A DNA stretch of 64,000 bases from Nocardia macrotermitis (GCF_009604405.1 NZ_WEGK01000005.1:534982-598981), one strand, 5' to 3'. Counted from the first letter of the stretch, positions 26,929 through 36,904 are shown. The notes: generated from the sequence alone by a model not told the origin. Numbers and translations are program-made.

Positions 26929-28194
26929 TTATCGGCCGAGGCCGTAGATGCGGCCGCCGCGCTGCTCCAGGATGGTGGATCCGACGACAGCCAGGGAGAT
27001 GGGACCGTTGTGATAGTCGCTGCGCCGCACGGGAATTCGGGTGGTCTCCGCGCCGGTGTCGGAATTGAGGGCTGCGATCGCGCCGTCCACCGGGATCAGG
27101 ATCTGACCGGCCATCAGGGCGGGGGAGCCCAGGGCGTCGGGGGCGGTCCAGAGCGGGTCGAATGTGCTTGCGTTCAAAGCGATCACGCTGTTGCCGGAGT
27201 AGATCAGGTAGGCCGAGCCGATGCGGGTGGTGGTCGCGGTGGGCGGGAGCGGGGCGTTCAGGCGGTCGGTGGACAGCAGATTCGCGGTGCCGTCGAAGAT
27301 CGCCAATTCCGGTGTGGTGGTACCGGTTCCGGGCAGGTACAGCAGCACCCGGTTGTCCGACACCGCGAGCACGCGCGCGCCGTCGACGTTCCCGCCGGGC
27401 TCGGTCAGCACGTGTGAGCCGTACTCCTCGGGGGTCGTCGCGTCCTTGGGAGCCGGATTGAGCACGCTCAGCCGGTCCGCACCGTCACCGGGGCAGTGCT
27501 CGAGCACCGCCAGGCGGGTACTGCCCGAGATCGAGGACAGCAGCGTGCAGCCCGAGCGCGGTTGGGTCTTGACGTTCACCGGCGCGTCCACATAGCCGTA
27601 TTCGAGGGTGCGCACCAGATCCGAACGCCACACCTCGAGCCGGTCCGAACCCTGCGCCAGGAAGTAGGTGCCGTCCGCGGTCAAGGTGATCGCGCGGTCC
27701 ATATAGCTGCTGCGCGCGGTGCGGCGGGCGCCGGTGTCGGCCGAGAGCATCGTGGTCTGACTGCACCCGCGCTGATCGCGATAGGTGCCGATGACGGTGC
27801 CGTACTGCGCCTCCACCCCGCACAGCGGCATATCGCGCTGGTATTTCCACACCTGCTTACCGGACACCGGGTCGTAGCCGGTGACCGTACCGCCGTCACC
27901 GGCGACGGCCACCCCGCCCGCGGTCAACGCCCGCGCCGCGGCCCCGTCTGGCGCGTGCCACAGCTCGCGCAACGCCACCGGTAGTTCCTCGGCGGCGGCG
28001 GGTTGTTCGGCGGCATGCGTGGCGGGCTCGGAAACCGTGCCGCGCGCATCGCTGATACACCACACGACGACCATCGCGATCACCACCACGACGGCGATCG
28101 CGACTGCGGCAAGGAGATCGGCGCGCGTCCGCCGCTCGGGTGCGAGCACGTCAGCGAGCGTAGTCGATCCGCCGCACCCGCCGGATGGGGACAT
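26929..28194 (-). CDS. Membrane-anchored PQQ-type beta-propeller protein (Rv3212-like)
   Basis: A protein of about 421 residues: short cytoplasmic start, one transmembrane helix (ADLLAAVAIAVVVVIAMVVV) and a large extracytoplasmic domain made of beta-propeller repeats of the PQQ/WD-like type (VTGYDPVSGKQVWKYQRDMP, ALNASTFDPLWTAPDALGSP, AALNSDTGAETTRIPV). Four Cys in the outer domain may pair. It matches Rv3212, an Ala/Val-rich conserved protein of unknown role. The start is uncertain (ATG 28192-28194 used, also ATG 28213-28215 and GTG 28147-28149). Confidence 0.82.
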   Translation of the reverse strand: MSPSGGCGGSTTLADVLAPERRTRADLLAAVAIAVVVVIAMVVVWCISDARGTVSEPATHAAEQPAAAEELPVALRELWHAPDGAAARALTAGGVAVAGDGGTVTGYDPVSGKQVWKYQRDMPLCGVEAQYGTVIGTYRDQRGCSQTTMLSADTGARRTARSSYMDRAITLTADGTYFLAQGSDRLEVWRSDLVRTLEYGYVDAPVNVKTQPRSGCTLLSSISGSTRLAVLEHCPGDGADRLSVLNPAPKDATTPEEYGSHVLTEPGGNVDGARVLAVSDNRVLLYLPGTGTTTPELAIFDGTANLLSTDRLNAPLPPTATTTRIGSAYLIYSGNSVIALNASTFDPLWTAPDALGSPALMAGQILIPVDGAIAALNSDTGAETTRIPVRRSDYHNGPISLAVVGSTILEQRGGRIYGLGR

Positions 28195-28410
28195 CGCGGC
28201 ATCCGGCCCCACCACCGCATTTCCGTTCGGCGGCTACGGTTTTCCGCGCGCTGGCGCTCCGGCTCGGATCCGGGTGTTCATCGACTCGAAGTACCCGGCG
28301 GAAGCGGTCGAGCGGGTCAGCGGGCTCACCGAAACTACAGGGCGCAACGAAGAGTTGATCGTCGGCGGAGTACACGTCGCTCGAATGGCGGTATCCGGCG
28401 GCCCGGAGTG

Positions 28411-28732
28411 CGGGGATGAAGGAAGCGCGATGGGGAGCGCGGGCGCGCGCCGAGCGTGTGGTGATGAAGGAGGCGTGGTGGGGAGCCCGGGCGCGGGCTG
28501 AGCGCGGGCGCGGGCGCGGGCTGAGCGCGGGCGCGGGCGCGGGCTGAGCGCGGGCGCGGGCGCGGGCTGAGCGTGTGGTGATGAAGGAGGCGCGGTGGGA
28601 GCGCGGGCGCGGGCGTGGGCCGAGCGTGTGGTGATGAAGGAAGCGCGGTGGGGAGCGCGGGCGCGGGCCGAGCGTGTGGTGATGAAGGAAGCGCGGTGGA
28701 AGCGCGGGCGCGGGCCGAGTGTGTGGTGATGT
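28411..28732. repeat. G+C-rich mixed tandem repeat
   Basis: About five copies of a ~48-52-bp unit built from GATGAAGGAAGCGCGGTGGG and GAGCGCGGGCGCGGGCCGAG, then CGTGTGGT, at about 28415, 28462, 28580, 28632 and 28680. Between the second and third copies are three 22-bp units of GCGCGGGCGCGGGCGCGGGC then TGA. It follows the Rv3212-like promoter region and precedes the rhlE terminator. The repeat is about 85% G+C. Confidence 0.8.
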
Positions 28733-28746
28733 GGCTCGCATGGAAC

Positions 28747-28784
28747 GAGGGGTCCCAGCTTGCCGGAACAAGCTGGGACCCCTC
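28747..28784 (-). terminator. Terminator of rhlE
   Basis: GAGGGGTCCCAGCTTG (28747-28762) and CAAGCTGGGACCCCTC (28769-28784) make a perfect 16-bp stem with a 6-base loop, 15 bases 3' of the rhlE stop. Confidence 0.85.
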
Positions 28785-28799
28785 GATCGGTGTTGTCGC

Positions 28800-30539
28800 T
28801 CAGGCGCTCGCGGAGACCGGGGCGTCGGTGGCCTCGGTGGAGTCCGCGTTGGCGGGCCTGCGGCGGCGACGGCGGCGACGGGCCGGTTTGTCGGCCTGGT
28901 CGTCCGAGTCGGCGGCCGGTGCGGACGCGGTGTCGGCCGACTCCTCCGACGTGCCCTGCGCGTCGTTCTCGGCGGCGCTCGCACCGGAGGAACGGCGGCG
29001 ACGGCGGCGACGCGCGGGCTTGGCGGCGTCGTCCGACTCGGTCGAATCCGGTTCGGCCGCAGTCGAATCGGAGTCGGAATCACCGGCTTCGGTTGCCACC
29101 TCGGCACTTTCGACGCCGTCGATCGGCTGACCCGCGCGGGTGCGGCGGCGGTTGCGCTTGCGCGGTGCGCGCGCGGCGCGCTCCACCACGACCGCGTCCT
29201 CGTCCCGCTCCACCTTGCGGCGCAACGTTCCGGTCACGCCCTCGGGGATGTCGAGATCCGAAAACAGGTGCGGGGAACGGGAATACGTCTCCACCGGCTC
29301 CGGAATGTCCAGTCCGAGCGCGGAATCGATACTGGACCAGCGGTTCAGCTCGTCCCAATCGACCAGGGTGACCGCGACGCCGGTGCGGCCCGCGCGGCCG
29401 GTGCGGCCGATGCGGTGCACGTAGGTCTTCTCGTCCTCGGGGCACTGATAGTTGACCACGTGCGTGACATCGTCGATGTCGATACCGCGCGCGGCGACAT
29501 CGGTGGCGACCAGCACGTCGATCCGGCCCTTGCGGAACTTGTCCAGCGCCTTCTCGCGTTGCACCTGCCCGAGATCGCCGTGCACCGCGCCGACCGCGAA
29601 GCCGCGCTCGGCCAGATCGTCGGACACCTTCTGCGCGGTGCGCTTGGTGCGGGTGAAGATCATCGTCGCGCCGCGCCCGGACGCCTGCAGAATCCGCGCC
29701 ACCAGCTCGCTCTTGTCCAGCGCGTGCGCCCGGTAGACGAACTGCGCGGTGCGATCGTGCACCGCGGAATCGTGCGGCTCCTCGGCCCGGATGTGGGTCG
29801 GCTTGTGCAGGAAGGTGCGCGCGAGGGTGATGATCGGGCCCGGCATGGTCGCGGAGAACAGCATCGTCTGACGCTTGTCCGGCACCATGCTCAGGATGCG
29901 CTCGATATCGGGCAGGAAGCCCAGATCGAGCATCTCGTCGGCCTCGTCCAGCACCAGCACGCCGACCTTGCCCAGGATCAGATGCTGCTGTTCGGCCAGA
30001 TCCAGCAGGCGGCCCGGGGTGCCGACGACCACGTCGACACCGGAGCGCAACGCCTCGATCTGGGTCTCGTAGGGGCGGCCGCCGTAGATCGAGGTGACCT
30101 GCAGCGGGCCCTGCTGATTGGTGAGGTGTTTGCTCGCGTTCTCCAGATCCTGGGTGACCTGGATGCACAATTCCCGCGTCGGCACGATGACCAGTGCGCG
30201 CGGTGTGCCGTCCAGCGCGACGGTGCCCGAATCACCGCTGGAAATGCGGTGCAGCAGCGGGACGCCGAATCCGAAGGTCTTACCCATACCGGTGCGGGCC
30301 TGACCGATCAGATCTTCACCGGCCAGTGCGAGCGGCAGGGTGAGTTCCTGGATGGCGAAAGTACGTTCGATACCGATCTCGGCGAGTGCGCGGACGATTT
30401 CCGGGCGAACTCCCAATTCGGTGAATGTCGGTGCGGTGTGTGTGGGGTCGAGCTCTGCTGTAACCAGGTTTTCGCTCAACCCCGGTTCGGTTTCCACGGT
30501 GATCTTGCTCAGGTTCTTGCCTTCCTCGCGGTATCGCAT
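28800..30539 (-). CDS. rhlE: DEAD-box ATP-dependent RNA helicase RhlE-type
   Basis: A 579-residue DEAD-box helicase involved in RNA remodelling or decay. Motifs: Q motif GIERTFAIQELTLP (~57-70), I ARTGMGKT (81-88), Ia PTREL, Ib TPGRLL, II LDEADEMLDLGF, III FSATM, IV MIFTRTKR, V VATDVAARGID, VI HRIGRTGRAGRTG. The C-terminal ~120 residues are low-complexity with two Arg clusters (KPARRRRRRR), as in other actinobacterial RhlE, likely an RNA-binding tail. ATG 30537-30539 is used; a CTG seven bases after GAGGAAGG (9 codons on) is an alternative. Homolog of Rv3211. Confidence 0.93.
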   Translation of the reverse strand: MRYREEGKNLSKITVETEPGLSENLVTAELDPTHTAPTFTELGVRPEIVRALAEIGIERTFAIQELTLPLALAGEDLIGQARTGMGKTFGFGVPLLHRISSGDSGTVALDGTPRALVIVPTRELCIQVTQDLENASKHLTNQQGPLQVTSIYGGRPYETQIEALRSGVDVVVGTPGRLLDLAEQQHLILGKVGVLVLDEADEMLDLGFLPDIERILSMVPDKRQTMLFSATMPGPIITLARTFLHKPTHIRAEEPHDSAVHDRTAQFVYRAHALDKSELVARILQASGRGATMIFTRTKRTAQKVSDDLAERGFAVGAVHGDLGQVQREKALDKFRKGRIDVLVATDVAARGIDIDDVTHVVNYQCPEDEKTYVHRIGRTGRAGRTGVAVTLVDWDELNRWSSIDSALGLDIPEPVETYSRSPHLFSDLDIPEGVTGTLRRKVERDEDAVVVERAARAPRKRNRRRTRAGQPIDGVESAEVATEAGDSDSDSTAAEPDSTESDDAAKPARRRRRRRSSGASAAENDAQGTSEESADTASAPAADSDDQADKPARRRRRRRRPANADSTEATDAPVSASA

Positions 30540-30944
30540 CTCGCGCGCACGAGGTGTGGGGCGGACCCGGCGGTCCACTCTCGGCCACATATCCCGCGGT
30601 GTGTCCCACCTCGGCCGCTGCGGGATACCGGTGGTGGTATCAACCTGGCGCGGCGCATCGGTGTTGCGGATCTGTGCGCGCACATTTTCCATTCGGGCCG
30701 CGGTACTACGCTCGGTCACGCGGTGATGTCACGAGTCGAAATTTCCGCTACCCATGCAGATTGTAGCGTGATATCTTCCGCCGCCCGAGATGCACCGTGG
30801 GAAATGCGTGCGGCGGGCGTCGCGGAGTTCGGTGAGTTTATTGTCGCGCCGCGCGGTGTGCGCTGCGGCACAGGATAATTCGTGAATCGGACGGAATTCG
30901 CGCGCCGCCGCGCCGGGCCGGCTCGATGTCGGGAGAGTGGTAGA
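30540..30944. other. Leader and intergenic region between divergent rhlE and hydrolase genes
   Basis: About 400 bases with no gene. The rhlE frame stays open for 60 codons further upstream but that part (many Arg and Pro, no family similarity) looks like 5' leader. An A+T-richer patch near 30750-30780 may be the rhlE promoter. Confidence 0.4.
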
Positions 30945-30971
30945 TCACACATATGTGTGACATCGTGTCAC
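30945..30971. promoter_or_regulatory. Overlapping palindromic operator of the alpha/beta hydrolase gene
   Basis: TCACACATATGTGTGA (30945-30960) is a perfect 16-base palindrome and overlaps GTGACA-TCG-TGTCAC (30957-30971), a second perfect inverted repeat. Together they give three evenly placed GTGNGA/GTGTCA half-sites, ending 18 bases before the likely GTG start at 30989. The binding protein is unknown. Confidence 0.6.
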
Positions 30972-30988
30972 GGGATATCTTGCTGGGT

Positions 30989-32050
30989 GTGAGTTTGGCA
31001 GACACCGTGACCCTCGCCGCGCGCAACGCCTGGGCACTGACCCTCGGCGACGGTATCGAGCAGCCCGCCCCGACGCCGTACACGGTGCTGTGGGATCAGG
31101 AGCACCGCCGACTGCATCGCTTCGAGCGCATCGGCGAACCGGTCGCGGCCGACACCGGATCCGCGGTGCTGCTCGTCCCGCCACTGGCCGCCCCTGCCAC
31201 CTGCTTCGACCTGCGCCCGGATCAGAGCCTGGCGCGGTTCCTGCTCGACTGCGGACATCATCCCTACCTGGTCGACTACGGCGAGATCGGTTTCGCGGAC
31301 CGGCGGATGGGCTTCGAGGACTGGATCGACGACATCCTGCCCGAGGCGATCCGGCGGGTGTCCGCGGATCGTGACGGCGCGCCGGTGGATCTGGTCGGCT
31401 GGTCGCTGGGTGGGGTGCTCGCGTTGCTCACCGCCGCGGCCGATGTGGCGCTGCCGATCCGCTCGATCACCGCGGTCGGCGCGCCGCTGGACTACGACAA
31501 GGTGAATTTCGTCCCGCAGGTGCGCGCGGTCGCGCGGTTCACCGGCGGGATCGGCGCGTCCACGCTGATCCGGCTGGCGGGCGGGGTGCCCGCGCCGCTG
31601 ACGCGCCTGGCCTACCGCGTGACGTCCTGGGAGCGCGAGTTGCGGCGTCCGCTGTTCGTCGCCACGCATCTGACCGACGCCGCCACGCTGGGCCGGATGG
31701 AGACCATCGACCGGTTCCAGGACAGCATGCCCGGCTATCCCGGACGCCTGTACAACCAGCTGTGGGGCCGCTGCATGCTGGCCAACGACCTGGGTAGGGG
31801 CGAGTTCCGGCTGGGCGAGCGCCGCATCGCGCTGTCCGAGGTGACCGCGCCGGTGCTGCTGGTGGGCGGCCCGGACGACGTGATCACCCCGGCCGCGGCC
31901 GTCGAACACGGCACCCGCACCCTCACCGGGGCCGCCGAGGTCCGTTTCGAGACCGCGCCCGGCAGCCACCTGGGCATCCTCACCGGCCCGGCCGCCCGCA
32001 ACACGACGTGGCTGTACCTGGAGAAATTCCTGGCTGACGCCGCGGCATGA
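30989..32050 (+). CDS. Alpha/beta hydrolase, PhaC-like fold
   Basis: A protein of 353 residues from GTG 30989 (a longer frame from 30953 would run through the operator, so the GTG is preferred). It has the layout of the PhaC/PHA-synthase-like branch: SAVLLVPPLAAPATCFDLRP, FLLDCGHHPYLVDYGEIGF, a nucleophile elbow GWSLGG (Ser rather than the Cys of true PHA synthases), YNQLWGRCMLANDLGRGEF, then APVLLVGGPDDVITPAAAVE (Asp) and GSHLGILTG (His). It is therefore probably an esterase or acyltransferase, not a polymerase. No partner gene points to the substrate. Confidence 0.8.
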   Translation: MSLADTVTLAARNAWALTLGDGIEQPAPTPYTVLWDQEHRRLHRFERIGEPVAADTGSAVLLVPPLAAPATCFDLRPDQSLARFLLDCGHHPYLVDYGEIGFADRRMGFEDWIDDILPEAIRRVSADRDGAPVDLVGWSLGGVLALLTAAADVALPIRSITAVGAPLDYDKVNFVPQVRAVARFTGGIGASTLIRLAGGVPAPLTRLAYRVTSWERELRRPLFVATHLTDAATLGRMETIDRFQDSMPGYPGRLYNQLWGRCMLANDLGRGEFRLGERRIALSEVTAPVLLVGGPDDVITPAAAVEHGTRTLTGAAEVRFETAPGSHLGILTGPAARNTTWLYLEKFLADAAA

Positions 32051-32166
32051 CCGGCCGTGCCCGGAGGCGGCAGCCGCTGCCGCCGATGGACACTGCTCGA
32101 GCACAGCACCGTGAAATCGCGGTGACCTGTCACAACCTCGCCGAGGGCGATACTAGGGTGTAGGGC

Positions 32167-32865
32167 ATGGGAGCAAACCCGCCTGCCGCGCTGGACGATT
32201 CGACCGAATCCACTGTTCGCATTCCCGCTGATCATCCCGGTGTCACCGACCTTTTCGCGGTCCTGGCCTACGGCGAGATCTCGGCCTTCTACCGGCTCGC
32301 CGAGGAGGCGAAGCTGTCGCCGTCGTTGCGGGGCAAGGTGTCCGTCGCCGCGATGGCCGCCGCCGAGATGGGCCATTTCGAGACGTTGAACCGGGCCCTG
32401 GCCGATCGCGGGGTCGAGGTGTTCGACGCGATGGCCCCGTTCGTGCGCGCGCTGGACGCGTACCACAATTCGACCGACCCCTCGACGTGGCTCGAGTCGA
32501 TGGTGAAGTTCTACGTCGGCGACGGCTTGGCCGCGGACTTCTACACCGTGCTGGCCAGCGCGCTGGCCCCCGAGGTGGGCGCGGTGGTGCGTGATGTGCT
32601 GGCCGAGACCGACCATTCCCAGTTCGTCGTGGAGGAGGTCCGCCGCGCGGTCGCCACCAGCCGTTCCGAGCGTGACCGGCTGACCCTGTGGGGACGCCGC
32701 CTGCTCGGCGAGGCGATCACCCAGGCGCAATGGGTGATGGCCCAGCGCGACGAGCTGACCGAATTGGTGCTGGTGGCCACCGGTGACCTCAACGGTGTGG
32801 CCGCGCTGTTCGAGCACATGCAGACCAGCCACGCCGAGCGGATGCGGGTGCTCGGTCTCGGATGA
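32167..32865 (+). CDS. Ferritin-like fold protein (Rv3210c-like)
   Basis: A 232-residue four-helix-bundle protein of the ferritin-like superfamily, related in pattern to MiaE-type hydroxylases. Helices with metal-ligand spacing are visible: AYGEISAFYRLAEEAKL (Glu), AAAEMGHFETLNRAL (Glu-x2-His) and LAETDHSQFVVEEVRRA (Glu-x2-His). A di-iron centre is likely, the reaction unknown. ATG 32167 starts soon after a G-rich stretch. Same neighbourhood as Rv3210c. Confidence 0.82.
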   Translation: MGANPPAALDDSTESTVRIPADHPGVTDLFAVLAYGEISAFYRLAEEAKLSPSLRGKVSVAAMAAAEMGHFETLNRALADRGVEVFDAMAPFVRALDAYHNSTDPSTWLESMVKFYVGDGLAADFYTVLASALAPEVGAVVRDVLAETDHSQFVVEEVRRAVATSRSERDRLTLWGRRLLGEAITQAQWVMAQRDELTELVLVATGDLNGVAALFEHMQTSHAERMRVLGLG

Positions 32866-33026
32866 GTCCGGGATCGCTTGTCGCGCTGCGTTTTTCGAGG
32901 GCGTATGCGATCGGTTCGGCGTGGCGTGTGAGCTGCGGTCGCGGTTTCGCTGACAGCGTTACGTGTGCTCGCCCGCCCTGCATTAGCCTGATCAGGACGG
33001 TATTGAGACTTAGTAGGAGGTTGGCC

Positions 33027-33254
33027 GTGGAGGTCAAGATCGGTATCTCGGATAGCCCGCGTGAGCTCGTGATCACCAGCTCGCAGACCCCCGAAGAGGT
33101 CGAGGCGCTGGTGTCCGGTGCGCTGACCGGCAAGGACGGCGTGGTATCGCTGACCGACGAGAAGGGGCGCAAGTTCCTGATCCAGGCGGCCAAGGTGGCC
33201 TACGTGGAGATCGGCACCGCCGCCGCCGGCCGGGTGGGGTTCGCCGCGGTCTGA
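33027..33254 (+). CDS. DUF3107 family protein (TB9.4/Rv3208A-like)
   Basis: A 75-residue protein starting at GTG 33027 with AGGAGG 7 bases upstream. It reads VEVKIGISDSPRELVITSSQ, TPEEVEALVSGAL and ends AKVAYVEIGTAAAGRVGFAA, the full DUF3107 pattern, predicted small alpha/beta. Function unknown, strictly actinobacterial. Convergent with the TetR gene, with a bidirectional terminator between. Confidence 0.92.
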   Translation: MEVKIGISDSPRELVITSSQTPEEVEALVSGALTGKDGVVSLTDEKGRKFLIQAAKVAYVEIGTAAAGRVGFAAV

Positions 33255-33266
33255 TCGCAACCGCAC

Positions 33267-33307
33267 ACGTTTCGGGGCCCCGGCACAGTGCCGAGGCCCC
33301 GAAACGT
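33267..33307. terminator. Bidirectional terminator
   Basis: ACGTTTCGGGGCC (33267-33279) pairs with GGCCCCGAAACGT (33295-33307); the interior CGGCA-CAG-TGCCG extends the stem. It separates the convergent DUF3107 and TetR genes. Confidence 0.85.
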
Positions 33308-33319
33308 ATGTGAAGCCTC

Positions 33320-34135
<816 letters not shown>

Positions 34136-34246
34136 TCAGTAAATGGTCTTCGTAAGCAATCTCGCACAGTGGTGAGATATCTCGCAACCGTTCCGCTCTT
34201 CCCGGTCCTGCACTGCGCGCGTCGCGGTTGTGAGAGTCTGTTGGGC

Positions 34247-35329
34247 GTGGCCGACCAACAGGACGGATCATTCGACGACGGTGTTCGGCGCGGCCGCGTC
34301 GGCACGGTAGTGCCCGATCCGGACGTCGCGGACGATGTGGATCTTTCCGGCGGGGAACACGAGCGGCACACCGCGAATCACGATCGGCAACCACTGCGGG
34401 CGCAGTGGGATCCGATGCATGCCGCGGCGTTGCCGGGCGGCGGGCCACCGGCGCGTGCCAAGGGTGGCCGGGCCGCGGTGCGGCGCTTCGTGTCCACCTA
34501 CGGCTGGCGCGCCTACGCGCTGCCGGTGCTGGTGGTGATCACGGTGCTGGTCGTGGTGAACGCGGTGCGGGAGGCCGGGAACTCCGGCGGTTCCGGGCTG
34601 CCCGGGGTCGGGCGGCTGAGCCCGCGGTCGGATCGCGGCGGCATCATCGGCGTCCCGCCCAAGGGCGACGGCAAATTCGCGGCCGGACTGCCGACCGGCG
34701 CGCTGCCCGACGGCGGCGCGTTCACCGAGGCGGGCGCGGGGACCTGGCACATCGTGCCGGGAACCACCGCGAAAGTGGGTCTCGCGCAGGAACATCTGTT
34801 CACCTACACCGTCGAGATCGAGGACGGTGTGGACACCGCGGGCTACGGCGGTGACGCGTCGATGGCGCACATGGTCGACGCGACGCTCGCCAATCCGAAG
34901 AGCTGGACCCACGACACCCGCTTCGGTTTCCGCCGGATCGACGCGGGCGAACCGGATTTCCGCATCTCGCTGACCTCGCGCAAGACCACCGAGGCCGACT
35001 GCGGCTTCGACATCCCCATCGACTCCTCCTGCTACAACTCCGATCTGGGCCGGGTGGTGCTGTCGGAGGTGCGGTGGGTGCGCGGCGCGCTGGCCTTCGA
35101 GGGCGATATCGGCTCGTACCGGCAGTACCAGATCAATCACGAGGTCGGCCACGCCGTCGGCTATCACGAACATCAGCCGTGCGCGGTGGACGGCGGGCTG
35201 GCCCCGGTGATGATGCAGCAGACCTTCGGCACCCGCAACGACGACATCGCCGCCCTCGACCCGCAGGGGGTGGTCCCCAAGGACGGCAAGAAATGCCGTT
35301 TCAACCCGTGGCCCTACCCGCGCGGGTAG
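34247..35329 (+). CDS. DUF3152 membrane-anchored zinc metalloprotease-like protein (Rv3207c-like)
   Basis: About 360 residues from GTG 34247 (weak start evidence). The N-terminal ~85 residues are hydrophilic and variable, followed by one membrane helix (YALPVLVVITVLVVVNAV) and an extracytoplasmic domain that carries HEVGHAVGYHEH, an HExxHxxGxxH metzincin-type zinc site. Other conserved parts are FTYTVEIEDGVD, WTHDTRFGFRRIDAGEPDFR and the Cys-containing CGFDIPIDSSCYNSDLGRVV. DUF3152 proteins are actinobacterial and unstudied; protease activity is predicted from the motif only. Confidence 0.88.
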   Translation: MADQQDGSFDDGVRRGRVGTVVPDPDVADDVDLSGGEHERHTANHDRQPLRAQWDPMHAAALPGGGPPARAKGGRAAVRRFVSTYGWRAYALPVLVVITVLVVVNAVREAGNSGGSGLPGVGRLSPRSDRGGIIGVPPKGDGKFAAGLPTGALPDGGAFTEAGAGTWHIVPGTTAKVGLAQEHLFTYTVEIEDGVDTAGYGGDASMAHMVDATLANPKSWTHDTRFGFRRIDAGEPDFRISLTSRKTTEADCGFDIPIDSSCYNSDLGRVVLSEVRWVRGALAFEGDIGSYRQYQINHEVGHAVGYHEHQPCAVDGGLAPVMMQQTFGTRNDDIAALDPQGVVPKDGKKCRFNPWPYPRG

Positions 35330-35410
35330 CCACCTCACCCGGGGAACAGTGACCCGGTCGGCGGTGTTGCATACTTCGTTACTGCGAATTCGATACAAGG
35401 AGTCCAGGAC

Positions 35411-36595
35411 GTGTCATCACCGAAGCCCCTGCCGCCGCTGGTCGAGCCGACCGGTGAGCTGAGCCGGGAGGAGGTTGCCCGCTACAGCCGCCATCTGATC
35501 ATTCCGGATCTGGGCGTGGACGGGCAGAAACGGCTGCGCAACGCCAAGGTGCTGGTGATCGGTGCGGGCGGGCTGGGTTCCCCGGCGCTGCTCTATCTGG
35601 CCGCCGCCGGGGTCGGCACGCTGGGCGTCGTGGAATTCGACGAGGTGGATTCGTCGAATCTGCAACGGCAGATCATTCACGGCGAATCCGATATCGGGCG
35701 CAGCAAGGCCGACAGTGCGCGCGATTCGATTCTGGAGATCAATTCCGGGATCAATGTCGTGCTGCACAAGTTCCGGCTCGACAACGACAATGCGGTGGAA
35801 CTGTTCTCGCAGTACGACCTGATCGTCGACGGCACCGATAATTTCGCGACCCGCTACCTGGTCAACGATGCCGCCGTGCTGGCCGGTAAGCCGTACGTGT
35901 GGGGTTCGATCTACCGGTTCGAGGGCCAGGTGTCGGTGTTCTGGGAGGACGCCCCCGACGGTCGCGGCATCAACTACCGCGACCTGTACCCCGAGGCCCC
36001 GCCGCCGGGTATGGTCCCCTCCTGCGCCGAGGGCGGCGTGCTGGGCGTGCTCTGCGCGTCGATCGGCTCGATCATGGTGACCGAGGCGATCAAGCTGATC
36101 ACCGGTATCGGCGACCCGCTGCTGGGCCGGCTCATGGTGTACGACGCACTGGACATGAGCTACCGGACCATCAAGTTGCGCCGGGATCCCGAACGTGCGC
36201 CGATCACCGAACTGATCGACTACGACGCGTTCTGCGGTGTGGTGTCCGAGGAGGGCCAGGCCGCGGCGCTGGGTTCCACGATCACCGCGCGCGAGCTGAA
36301 GGACATGCTCGACGCCGGTAAGGACGTCGCCATCGTGGACGTGCGCGAGCCCGTCGAGTGGGACATCGTCCGGATCGAGGGCGCGCAGCTGATTCCGAAG
36401 GACCGCATCCTGTCCGGTGCGGCGCTGGCCGAACTGCCGCAGAACCGCCCGATCGTATTGCACTGCAAGACCGGTATCCGTTCGGCCGAGGCGCTCGCGG
36501 CCCTCAAGCAGGCCGGATTCTCCGATGCCACCCACCTGCAGGGCGGAATCATCGCCTGGGCCAAGCAGATCGATCCCTCGCTGCCGGTCTACTGA
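35411..36595 (+). CDS. moeZ: Adenylyltransferase/sulfurtransferase MoeZ
   Basis: A 394-residue fusion of an E1-like ThiF/MoeB adenylation domain (~10-270) and a rhodanese domain (~290-390). It activates and thiolates sulfur carrier proteins (MoaD, CysO, ThiS types). Visible: VIGAGGLGSPALLYLAAAGV (ATP site), RQIIHGESDIGRSKADSARD, DGTDNFATRYLVNDA, the catalytic-region SCAEGGVLGVLC, and the rhodanese loop LHCKTGIRSAEAL with the persulfide Cys. The zinc Cys pairs of E. coli MoeB are not seen, as usual for MoeZ. GTG 35411 has AAGGAG upstream. Homolog of Rv3206c. Confidence 0.95.
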   Translation: MSSPKPLPPLVEPTGELSREEVARYSRHLIIPDLGVDGQKRLRNAKVLVIGAGGLGSPALLYLAAAGVGTLGVVEFDEVDSSNLQRQIIHGESDIGRSKADSARDSILEINSGINVVLHKFRLDNDNAVELFSQYDLIVDGTDNFATRYLVNDAAVLAGKPYVWGSIYRFEGQVSVFWEDAPDGRGINYRDLYPEAPPPGMVPSCAEGGVLGVLCASIGSIMVTEAIKLITGIGDPLLGRLMVYDALDMSYRTIKLRRDPERAPITELIDYDAFCGVVSEEGQAAALGSTITARELKDMLDAGKDVAIVDVREPVEWDIVRIEGAQLIPKDRILSGAALAELPQNRPIVLHCKTGIRSAEALAALKQAGFSDATHLQGGIIAWAKQIDPSLPVY

Positions 36596-36904
36596 GCCGG
36601 GCTGAATCCGGTCCGTCGCCCGCGATCACCGTGGGCGGCGGGACGGCTCGGGCGCGGCAGATCCGGTGCCCGTGGACGGATCGTGTGACAGGTGGCTCGG
36701 GACTCCGGTCGTAGCGGATCCGGTGGCCGCGGACAGATTCATCCGGTAGGCGGCGGACGCCGCGGGTTGCGGCAGATCGGCGTTCCGGTGGCGCGAGGCC
36801 GTGAGTCGGTGCCCTGAGCAGGGGTTCTTGCTGCGCGATGTCGACGCGGAAACTGCTCGGCGCGGCGTCGGGAGCGGTTCACCCGGCGGGTATACGGTAC
36901 GGCC
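36596..36904. other. Intergenic region, nothing recognised
   Basis: 309 bases after moeZ and before the TIGR02569 gene. Short CGGATCCGGTGG-like and GATCCGGTGCCCGTGGAC-like motifs recur irregularly, but no hairpin, promoter or ORF with gene-like features was found. Confidence 0.4.

Noticed and set aside
30953..30988. Upstream start of the alpha/beta hydrolase at ATG 30953
   Set aside because: It would place the start codon inside the palindromic operator and add 12 residues without family support; GTG 30989 is preferred.
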